This document shows positions 1 to 5,730 of a stretch of 13,967 bases of DNA, in pieces. How positions within the stretch are numbered: position 1 is the stretch's first letter; each line of letters begins with the position of its first letter. The position numbers and the translations under genes were made by a program. The notes under the pieces were generated by a model that saw nothing but the letters and a program-made list of their open reading frames with translations, ran no database searches and was not told the DNA's origin. The stretch is from TWA4 sp051879215 (GTDB lineage: Bacteria; Bacillota; Clostridia; Lachnospirales; Lachnospiraceae), in NCBI GenBank assembly GCA_051879215.1, contig JBJELP010000090.1:1-13967 (forward strand), given 5' to 3'.

Positions 1-809
1 CTGTTTAGATTTGTTAGAGTACCACTTTCTGCCGGGCCGGCGATCACAAGGAGTTTTCCGCCATTTTCTGCATATTCATTGAGCATATCTGCTTCTTTTT
101 CTGAAATATCACTCTGCGGATTGTAAATCAATATTGCATCTGCTTCTTCCGGTATTTCATCAACAGTCGGCAAAGATAAACTATTGGTTACTATGTTTTC
201 TTTTTCGATGGAATCTGCAAATGTCTCAGGGAGTTCCTCTTCTCCATGACCTTCCAGAATGTACAGCTGAGGAAGATCTTCTGTAACAACATAATCAATG
301 GCAGATGTGATGGCACCCTCACCATCAAAAGAAGTTGTATAGGAATAAGAATACATACTCGACTCAGAAATATAGATGTCATTATAGCTGATATAGCGGC
401 TTCGGTCTCCCGATTCCACAATCAGACTGTTGTTTGGAACAGATTCTGATGTATACTGTTCCGCAAATGTCGGAAAGACATCCGGATTTTTCTTTACAAC
501 CTGAATATGGTCTGAAAGGCTTTCATATTTTCCAAGAAGATTTTCTATTACATCGTCCTCTTCATCTGCCTGAACAACCCAATAAATGGTTACGTCCTGC
601 TGAAGATTATTCACAACCACTTTTGTATTGCTTGTAATGGAATACAGCTTACTGGAACTGATATCAAATTTGGTCAATGCAGTCGGCAATGATGACACAA
701 AAATATTGACAACGATTAAAATTGCCAGAACAATTGCCGTGATGGTCAAAGAATAGGAACCACCTTTGAAAGCCAACTGACTTTTGTGTGTCTGTTTTCT
801 CTTTTTCAT
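1..809 (-). CDS. GldG-like auxiliary protein of an ABC-2 transporter (3' end cut off)
   Basis: Seen: from ATG at 809 the frame stays open to the window edge, 269 complete codons. A short basic N-terminus (MKKRKQTHK) leads into one hydrophobic segment at about residues 20-40 (ITAIVLAILIVVNIFV). A large soluble, probably extracytoplasmic, domain follows, with phrases typical of the family: 'KLYSITSNTK', 'LYILEGHGEEELP', and 'LNEYAENGGKLLVIAGP' near the cut. Known: this matches the GldG/ABC_transp_aux type (often called Gld family protein), which accompanies an ABC-2 permease and ATPase. Context: the start codon shares one base with the permease stop (TGATG) and has AGGAGG upstream, so the three genes form one translationally coupled unit. 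The substrate cannot be read from the sequence. The family members I know run to 450 residues or more, so probably about half is missing. Confidence 0.82.
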   Translation of the reverse strand, partial: MKKRKQTHKSQLAFKGGSYSLTITAIVLAILIVVNIFVSSLPTALTKFDISSSKLYSITSNTKVVVNNLQQDVTIYWVVQADEEDDVIENLLGKYESLSDHIQVVKKNPDVFPTFAEQYTSESVPNNSLIVESGDRSRYISYNDIYISESSMYSYSYTTSFDGEGAITSAIDYVVTEDLPQLYILEGHGEEELPETFADSIEKENIVTNSLSLPTVDEIPEEADAILIYNPQSDISEKEADMLNEYAENGGKLLVIAGPAESGTLTNLN

Positions 810-1672
810 CAGTTGTACCTCCTTTTCTCAAGTGACTGCACGGATAAAAAAAGAAAAAATGCAATTACGGATAAGAAATAGATTACTGCAGTCATATCAA
901 ACACACCATTCACAAAAGTGTCCAGTCTGTCAAAAAGGGAAAGCTTCTTCATAATACCGGGCAGAAGACCTTCAAACTTTGTATCATCAATAAAATACAT
1001 AATAATTGTACCTGCCATCAATGCCAGACTGACACCAGAGGCAAGAATTTCATTTTTTGTCAGATGCTCAATGACCCAGCCAAGCAGTGCTGCAAAAACA
1101 AAGATCACTGCTGCAGAGCCAAAGGCAGTTGCGGAAACATATTCTGCCAGACTGACACTGAAATAATTAAATAAAATGGCAGCAATGCCGATTCCTGCTG
1201 CAAATCCCTGATTATCTGTCAGCGAAGATACGAAAATTCCCACTGCAATTAAAGCTGCTCCCATTATAAAAAATGCAATCAGGCTGCCATAAGAAGTCAG
1301 CAGATATACATCACCATATTGCGAAAAAATAAGCGGATAAACAGCAATTACACATAATGGAATCAGATAAACAAGTAAAAGAGCCAGATATTTGCCCAGG
1401 ATAACTTTTGTTGTGGAAACCGGTAATGAATACAGAAGCTGATCTGTCTTCTGCCTGCGTTCTTCTGCAATAACCCGCATAGTAAGGATAGGAACGATCA
1501 CCACAAACACCATGCTGCTGAAACTCAGGACAAATTCAAAATTACTTACAGCAGCCTGCAGATTATATAACATGGCACCAATGCCAACAAATACCAGCAG
1601 AAAAGCTCCAAATACATACGCAGTAAGACTGTGGAAATAAATTCTCAATTCATGTTTCAGAATGGCGATCAT
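809..1672 (-). CDS. ABC-2 type transporter permease (GldF-like)
   Basis: Seen: 287 residues, starting with a short amphipathic stretch (MIAILKHELRIYFHS) typical of ABC-2 permeases, then roughly six to eight hydrophobic segments (about 17-37, 50-67, 92-114, 126-150, 155-180, 187-205, 213-230, 262-282). The loop 'TMRVIAEERRQKTDQLLYSLPVS' region after the second segment is the usual coupling/elbow region of this family. Known: GldF/NosY-like ABC-2 permeases form the membrane channel with a GldA-type ATPase. Context: its ATG lies inside the ATPase stop codon (ATGA, 4-base overlap), and its own stop overlaps the next start, so expression is coupled on both sides. It is the inner-membrane part of the cassette; the cargo is unknown. 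Confidence 0.88.
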   Translation of the reverse strand: MIAILKHELRIYFHSLTAYVFGAFLLVFVGIGAMLYNLQAAVSNFEFVLSFSSMVFVVIVPILTMRVIAEERRQKTDQLLYSLPVSTTKVILGKYLALLLVYLIPLCVIAVYPLIFSQYGDVYLLTSYGSLIAFFIMGAALIAVGIFVSSLTDNQGFAAGIGIAAILFNYFSVSLAEYVSATAFGSAAVIFVFAALLGWVIEHLTKNEILASGVSLALMAGTIIMYFIDDTKFEGLLPGIMKKLSLFDRLDTFVNGVFDMTAVIYFLSVIAFFLFLSVQSLEKRRYN

Positions 1673-2721
1673 GATTCACCCACCTCACTTTCTTCTTTCC
1701 CATCGTCTGTTATTTCATTCATTTCGATTTCATCCATTTCGATTTCATCCATGGCAATTTCATTCTTTTCTGCAGATACGGTATCTGCATTTTCAGATAA
1801 TTCAATAAAGATATCTTCCAGATTTCCTTTTTTAAGTGTCATTTCATAAATAATTTTTTCACTTGCTGCAAATGCACGGAAAACGGAGGAAGATAAATCA
1901 TATATATTTTTATGATCTGATTTAATATGGGCAGTTGTATATTCCGATTCTGCAGATTCAACAAAAATTTCTGTAATGTGTTCCATATTGCCAAGAATCC
2001 TTTTTATCTCGCTTTCGGCAGCATCAGTAGTCAGAATAATTTCATTTGGTGCAAAAAGCTGATTCTGCAATTCTTCCGGTTTACCGAAAGCAACCAGTTT
2101 CCCTCCTGCAATCATGATAATCTGATCACAGATTGCCTGTACTTCAGAAAGAATATGAGATGAAAAAATAACCGTATGCATTTTTCCTAATTCCGTAATT
2201 AAATCACGAATTTCAATAATCTGAATCGGGTCAAGACCAACTGTGGGCTCATCCAGAATAATCACTTTTGGATTTCCCAGCAAAGCCTGGGCAATTCCGA
2301 CTCGTTGCTTATAACCTTTCGATAATGCAGAAATACGACGGTGTTTTACATTATAAATTCCCGTTTTTTCAATCACCTCATTAACCTGAGCAATTAACTC
2401 TGCACCACGAAGACCTTTCGCTTCTCCAACAAACTTCAAGTATTCCAACGGAGACTCATTCATATACAGCGGCGGATGCTCCGGAAGATAACCAATTAAT
2501 TTCTTTGCTGCATATGGTTCCTCAAAGATATCATGACCATCAATCAGAACATTTCCATCTGTGGATGACAGACATCCGGTAATGATGTTCATTGTGGTTG
2601 ATTTCCCGGCACCGTTGGGACCGAGGAAACCATAAACATGGCCTTCGGAAATATCGAAGGAAATATCATCTACCGCAAGATGTTCGCCGTAATATTTTGT
2701 CAGGTGCTTAACAGATATCAT
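1669..2721 (-). CDS. ABC transporter ATP-binding protein (GldA-like) with acidic repeat tail
   Basis: Seen: 350 residues from ATG 2721, chosen because GGAGGAGG lies 6 bases upstream. The frame stays open for 70 more codons upstream, but that part is not ABC-like. Walker A GPNGAGKST is at about 34-42, signature LSKGYKQRV at 133-141, Walker B VIILDEP at 153-159, D-loop GLD at 162-164 and switch histidine SSH at 187-189. The Q-loop position reads GYLPEHPPLY, with Glu where most ABC proteins have Gln; I recall the same in GldA relatives. After about 300 residues of ATPase and accessory domain comes an acidic tail with pentapeptide repeats (see the repeat at 1706-1765). Role: it powers the permease encoded directly downstream. 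No specific substrate can be assigned; NatA/YtrB-type exporters are alternatives. Confidence 0.93.
   Translation of the reverse strand: MISVKHLTKYYGEHLAVDDISFDISEGHVYGFLGPNGAGKSTTMNIITGCLSSTDGNVLIDGHDIFEEPYAAKKLIGYLPEHPPLYMNESPLEYLKFVGEAKGLRGAELIAQVNEVIEKTGIYNVKHRRISALSKGYKQRVGIAQALLGNPKVIILDEPTVGLDPIQIIEIRDLITELGKMHTVIFSSHILSEVQAICDQIIMIAGGKLVAFGKPEELQNQLFAPNEIILTTDAAESEIKRILGNMEHITEIFVESAESEYTTAHIKSDHKNIYDLSSSVFRAFAASEKIIYEMTLKKGNLEDIFIELSENADTVSAEKNEIAMDEIEMDEIEMNEITDDGKEESEVGES
1706..1765 (-). repeat. 15-bp tandem repeat in the ATPase tail
   Basis: Two identical 15-bp units (1721-1735 and 1736-1750, plus-strand ATTTCGATTTCATCC) are flanked by two degenerate copies (1706-1720 and 1751-1765). 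On the coding strand they encode M-[D/N]-E-I-[E/T/A] pentapeptides in an acidic C-terminal tail. The unit keeps the reading frame, so copy number could vary without breaking the gene. Confidence 0.8.
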
Positions 2722-2765
2722 AATATTCCTCCTCCACTGAAAAATATATACTGTTCCATGTGCAT
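2718..2765 (-). CDS. Possible short leader ORF coupled to the ABC ATPase gene
   Basis: Seen: ATG at 2765 opens a 15-codon frame (MHMEQYIFFSGGGIL) whose TGA (2720-2718) overlaps the ATPase start codon as ATGA. AAAGGA stands 3 bases before the first ATG and 9 bases before the second in-frame ATG (2759), so a 13-residue peptide is the better-spaced product. The three Gly codons are the ATPase ribosome binding site itself, so ribosomes finishing this ORF would stop on the next start. I recognise no family; it may be chance. Confidence 0.3.
   Translation of the reverse strand: MHMEQYIFFSGGGIL
2728..2735 (-). promoter_or_regulatory. Ribosome binding site that fixes the ABC ATPase start
   Basis: GGAGGAGG on the minus strand, 6 bases before ATG 2721. 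It favours this start over the upstream in-frame ATGs that would add up to 70 unrelated residues. Confidence 0.8.
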
Positions 2766-2790
2766 TATTCCTTTCTTTTCGTTTTTCAGA

Positions 2791-2813
2791 CAGTTCCCAT
2801 ATAAAAAGAACTG
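2791..2813. promoter_or_regulatory. Inverted repeat upstream of the ABC cassette (possible operator)
   Basis: CAGTTC (2791-2796) and GAACTG (2808-2813) form perfect 6-bp arms around an 11-base AT-rich spacer that contains a TATATG-like stretch on the minus strand. A repressor site over a promoter is plausible for this kind of cassette, but I find no convincing -35/-10 pair. The rest of the leader, 2814-2896, shows nothing I can assign. Confidence 0.3.
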
Positions 2814-2896
2814 ATGAATAAAAAAAGAATAACACCATATGCTGAAGCAACGCTGAAAAAACACAGGACAATTGTTCCGGCTTTATATATGCACAC

Positions 2897-2925
2897 AAAA
2901 AAGGCCGGATTAAAATAATCCGACC
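2897..2925 (-). terminator. Rho-independent terminator after the antiporter/repeat segment
   Basis: On the minus strand GGTCGGATTA (2925-2916), a 3-base loop, then TAATCCGGCC (2912-2903) form a 10-bp stem with one G-T wobble, followed directly by six T (2902-2897). This is a textbook intrinsic terminator for transcripts coming from the antiporter gene through the structured element. Confidence 0.88.
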
Positions 2926-2933
2926 TGTCAAGT

Positions 2934-3150
2934 ATCATAATCTTATGATGTTGGGGTCAAAAGACTTTGCCCCCTTGATACCTACGGATTTTTCCGCGTA
3001 ATACGCTCTCAAAATCCTAAAAACATTCGAAATCCGCTCATTTTTCCAGGAAAAATGGCTACTTTCTCATGTTTTGCGGGTCCCAAAGTCATGCTTTTTC
3101 ACGCAAGCATGAACAGCATGACCTTTTGACCCTGGTATCATCTTATTATG
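2934..3150. repeat. Compact structured element with imperfect terminal repeats (MITE/REP-like or 3'UTR RNA)
   Basis: Seen: the ends 2936-2963 and 3123-3150 are imperfect inverted repeats (21 of 28 positions complementary, including GGGTCAAAAG/CTTTTGACCC). The left end is itself a perfect palindrome, ATCATAA-TC-TTATGAT (2934-2949). Inside are a GGGG-CAAA/TTTG-CCCC hairpin (2953-2974), CGGATTT/AAATCCG (2985-2991/3030-3036), the palindrome GCGTAATACGC (2996-3006), the palindrome CATTTTTCCAGGAAAAATG (3039-3057), and a 55-nt hairpin (3078-3132) with a 17-position stem and its own inner stem. No ORF of note is present. It starts one base after the antiporter stop and ends just before the terminator. 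I infer either a small non-coding repeat family or a structured 3'UTR RNA; no transposase or clear target duplication is seen. Confidence 0.6.
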
Positions 3151-3151
3151 G

Positions 3152-4333
3152 TTAAGCAATCTGTTTCTTTTCATCTCTTGCATACAGCATCTTCAGCAGA
3201 ATCGGCGTGGAAATACTGGATACAATGATCAGCAGAATAACCGATGTGAAATAAACCGGTTCCAGCATGCCTGCTGCCAGTCCTTTTTGTGCAGTAATCA
3301 GTGCCACTTCACCTCGGGTCATCATGCCGATACCGATTTTCAGGGAATCGGAACCACTGAAACGGCAGCATCGAGCCATGAATCCGCATCCGATGATCTT
3401 GGTGATCAGAGCAACGACTACAAATCCAAGGGAGAACAGAAGGATTTCAGCTGTTATGTTGCTGATATTGGTTTTCAGACCGATACTGGCGAAAAATACC
3501 GGACCAAACAGCATATAGGAGTTGATATCGATCTTATCTGCAATAAATTTGGAATCATTGATGGAACAGAGGATAATACCTGCCACATAGGCACCGGTAA
3601 TATCCGCGATGCCAAAGTAATGCTCTGCAATATAGGAAAGCCCGAAACAGAGTGCCAGTCCGGCAATGGAAATTGCCTTGGAATGGGGGTACTTTTCATC
3701 CACGATCTGGAAGATCTTGTACATAATGATTCCCACAATAAAGGCAAAAACGAAAAATGCCAGTGTCAGCAATGCCACTTTACCGGGATTTGCATCCGGT
3801 TTCTTAAAGCCGATTACAAAGGTCAGTACCACCATACCGATGACATCATCGATAATGGCTGCTGCCAGTATGGTGGTTCCGGTTTTACCCTGCAGTTTTC
3901 CCAGTTCCTTCAATGCCTGGACGGTAATGCTGACGCTGGTGGCAGTCATGATGACACCGATGAATACCGCACGATAAAAACCTTCTGTGCCGAACGGAGA
4001 TGCACCGTAAAAGCCCATATACAGTAATGTACCACCCACCAGAGGTACAAATACACCGCAGCAGGCCAGTAAAAATGCAACGGGACCGGTTTCTTTCAGT
4101 TCCTTCAAATTGGTTCCCAGACCGGCTGAGAACATCAGCAGTACAACACCGATTTCTGCGGCTTCCAGAATAAAATCTGACTGCTGCACCCATCCCAGAA
4201 CACTGGGACCGATCAGCAGACCGGCAATAATCTGACCCACAACCTGAGGTGCTTTGCACTTATTTGCCAGCAGACCGAATAATTTCGCTGCAATGATAAT
4301 GATAGCAAGATCTTTAAAAATATCGTATGCCAT
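3152..4333 (-). CDS. CPA2-family cation/proton antiporter (NapA/GerN/Kef-like)
   Basis: Seen: 393 residues, almost wholly hydrophobic with short loops, about 12-13 membrane segments. Diagnostic motifs: GQIIAGLLIGPSVLG (33-47), TSVSITVQALKELGK (132-146), the ion-binding Asp pair in AAIIDDVIGM (D162-D163), and TRGEVALI (339-346). Known: the Asp-Asp pair is typical of electrogenic Na+/H+ antiporters such as NapA. This protein has Arg-Gly-Glu at 340-342, as in Kef-type proteins, so selectivity for Na+ or K+ stays open. The length fits a core antiporter without the C-terminal TrkA-N/RCK domain of KefB/C. ATG 4333 is preceded by GAGGGGGAG. It is monocistronic by its own promoter and terminator, and probably serves pH or sodium homeostasis. 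Confidence 0.93.
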   Translation of the reverse strand: MAYDIFKDLAIIIIAAKLFGLLANKCKAPQVVGQIIAGLLIGPSVLGWVQQSDFILEAAEIGVVLLMFSAGLGTNLKELKETGPVAFLLACCGVFVPLVGGTLLYMGFYGASPFGTEGFYRAVFIGVIMTATSVSITVQALKELGKLQGKTGTTILAAAIIDDVIGMVVLTFVIGFKKPDANPGKVALLTLAFFVFAFIVGIIMYKIFQIVDEKYPHSKAISIAGLALCFGLSYIAEHYFGIADITGAYVAGIILCSINDSKFIADKIDINSYMLFGPVFFASIGLKTNISNITAEILLFSLGFVVVALITKIIGCGFMARCCRFSGSDSLKIGIGMMTRGEVALITAQKGLAAGMLEPVYFTSVILLIIVSSISTPILLKMLYARDEKKQIA

Positions 4334-4383
4334 TTTCTCCCCCTCTTTTCATATGTATTCGCTGAATGTGATCGAACAATCTC

Positions 4384-4399
4384 CTGCATTTCCATGCAG
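4384..4399 (-). promoter_or_regulatory. Leader hairpin in the antiporter 5'UTR
   Basis: On the minus strand CTGCAT-GGAA-ATGCAG forms a perfect 6-bp stem with a GNRA tetraloop, about 25-40 bases after the predicted transcript start and about 50 bases before the start codon. The palindrome GTTCGAAC (4414-4421) lies at the predicted +1. Function unknown. Confidence 0.4.
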
Positions 4400-4428
4400 T
4401 AGCCCTCTCTCTCGTTCGAACTACGTTT

Positions 4429-4457
4429 GTTATAGCACTGTCATTCACATCCGTCAA
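4429..4457 (-). promoter_or_regulatory. Sigma-A type promoter of the antiporter gene
   Basis: Minus-strand TTGACG (4457-4452), a spacer of exactly 17 bases, then TATAAC (4434-4429). This predicts a start near 4422 and a leader of about 90 bases. It is one of the two best promoter matches in the window. Confidence 0.82.
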
Positions 4458-4516
4458 TACGTAGTATACCCACGATTGCAATTTACATCCCGTAAAAAAG
4501 GGGGAACAGAGAATTC

Positions 4517-5500
4517 TTACAGCAGATGTGCTCTCAGTTCTTCTCCGCTTAAATCGGATAAATATGCAGGAGGAATATCAAATACGGTCTTGCATCCGGT
4601 CTGGCCTTCTTTGTTCATACGTACTGCTGCTCTGGCATAGGCTGCAATGACAGAACCTGTGAATTCCGGATTGGAGTCCAGTGTCAGTTTGTATTCGATT
4701 ACATGTGTGTTTTCATTATGGAAGCCGGTAACACCGGTACGGATCACATTGCCGCCGTGGGGCAGACCGCTGTGGTTTGCCTTCATTTCATCCTCAGTAA
4801 TAAAATGAACAGTGGTGTTGTAATCTGCAAAATAATTGGGCATGTTTACAATTTCAGATTCAATTCTTGCCAGATCAGCGCCTTCCTCTGCCACAACAAA
4901 GCACTCTCTTGTGTGCTTTTCACGGGTTGTCAGTTCCGGCTGTTTTCCGGCTCTGACTGCTTCCAGTGCTGCATCCACAGGGATGGTGTACTGTCTGCAG
5001 TCCTTTACACCTTCAATACGTCGTACGGCATCCGAATGTCCCTGGCTTACGCCCTTGCCCCAGAAGGTATAATCCTGTCCGTCGGGCAGAATGCAGTTTG
5101 CATATAAACGGTTCAGAGAGAACATACCGGGATCCCATCCGCAGGAAATGACCGCCACCTTGCCTGCTTCCTTTGCTGCTGCATCCACATTGGCAAAATG
5201 CTCGGGAATGCGTGCATGGGTATCAAAACTGTCCACCACATTGTACATGGCCGCATAGGCAGGGGTCTGTACAGGAAGATCGGTTGCACTGCCGCCGCAG
5301 AGAATCAGAACATCAATTTCATCCTTCATATCCTTCAGTGCCTCTTCGTGATACACCTTAACATCCGGTGTCATCACCTTAACAGCTGCCGGATCCCTTC
5401 TGGTAAATACAGCAGCCAGTTCCATATCCTTATTCTTTGCAACTGCTGCTTCTACACCCTTTCCCAGATTTCCATAACCGAAAATACCAATTCGAATCAT
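4517..5500 (-). CDS. ddh: meso-Diaminopimelate dehydrogenase
   Basis: Role: NADPH-dependent reductive amination of tetrahydrodipicolinate straight to meso-diaminopimelate, the short branch to lysine and peptidoglycan cross-links, in the cytoplasm. Seen: 327 residues, the usual Ddh length (about 320-327). The N-terminal nucleotide fold starts MIRIGIFGYGNLGKGVE. It is followed by AAVFTRRDP, CGGSATDLPVQTP, VVDSFDTHARIP and ISCGWDPGMFSLNRL, then FWGKGVSQGHSDAVRRI and the C-terminal PHGGNVIRTG, all Ddh hallmarks. Start: ATG 5500 with AAAGGA 9 bases upstream; GTG 5503 is an alternative. The frame is open up to 5626, but that extension is unlike Ddh. It has its own promoter at 5673-5701 and no lysine neighbours. 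I see no canonical terminator after it; the antiporter has a separate promoter. Confidence 0.95.
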   Translation of the reverse strand: MIRIGIFGYGNLGKGVEAAVAKNKDMELAAVFTRRDPAAVKVMTPDVKVYHEEALKDMKDEIDVLILCGGSATDLPVQTPAYAAMYNVVDSFDTHARIPEHFANVDAAAKEAGKVAVISCGWDPGMFSLNRLYANCILPDGQDYTFWGKGVSQGHSDAVRRIEGVKDCRQYTIPVDAALEAVRAGKQPELTTREKHTRECFVVAEEGADLARIESEIVNMPNYFADYNTTVHFITEDEMKANHSGLPHGGNVIRTGVTGFHNENTHVIEYKLTLDSNPEFTGSVIAAYARAAVRMNKEGQTGCKTVFDIPPAYLSDLSGEELRAHLL

Positions 5501-5548
5501 CACATTATTTCCTTTCCCATCAACAATATTCAGATCGACGCCTGCGAA

Positions 5549-5564
5549 GATCCGGCGCCGGATC
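5549..5564. promoter_or_regulatory. Perfect 16-bp palindrome in the ddh leader
   Basis: GATCCGGCGCCGGATC is fully self-complementary and lies about 50 bases before the ddh start, inside the predicted 5'UTR. A second small stem, GTTTG-loop-CAAAC, lies just upstream (minus strand, about 5585-5571). No T-run follows, so it is not an intrinsic terminator. It could be an RNA hairpin or a DNA operator. Confidence 0.5.
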
Positions 5565-5672
5565 CGGTTTGCAAAACAAACTCTTTCTTTTTGGAATCCA
5601 TGCGCAATCTCCGCTCCGCCGTGCATGTATTCAGTTGAAACCGCACGTCAACCCCGCCGAACTTTGCTCTTC

Positions 5673-5701
5673 ATTATAAAATGATTGCAAAAAAATGTAA
5701 A
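5673..5701 (-). promoter_or_regulatory. Sigma-A type promoter of ddh
   Basis: Minus-strand TTTACA (5701-5696), 17-base spacer, perfect TATAAT (5678-5673). The predicted start near 5666 gives a leader of about 165 bases, long for a simple housekeeping gene. Confidence 0.82.
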
Positions 5702-5730
5702 TTAGAAATTTATATTTTCGGCAAACCTTT

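Noticed and set aside
2722..2931. 70-residue N-terminal extension of the ABC ATPase
   Set aside because: It is not ABC-like, it would start inside the terminator region, and GGAGGAGG directly before ATG 2721 fixes the start.
2927..2932. TTGACA as a -35 box for the ABC cassette
   Set aside because: At 17 bases downstream the sequence is the GC-rich terminator stem, with no -10-like hexamer.
2934..3150. CRISPR array or tRNA cluster as an explanation of the repeats
   Set aside because: There are no regularly spaced identical direct repeats and no cloverleaf or TTCGA-type T-loop context; the symmetry is inverted and irregular.
4495..4516. Terminator after ddh
   Set aside because: Only three C-G pairs could form around the CCCCCTTTTTTACGGG stretch, and no T-run follows the stem.
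5501..5626. N-terminal extension of ddh by 42 codons to ATG 5626
   Set aside because: Family length and the IGIFGYGNLG start match ATG 5500 with AAAGGA upstream; the extension covers the leader hairpins and has no ribosome site.
5501..5672. Lysine riboswitch in front of ddh
   Set aside because: I could not find the conserved core segments of the lysine aptamer, and there is no terminator or sequestering hairpin with a T-run before the start; kept only as an unexplained structured leader.
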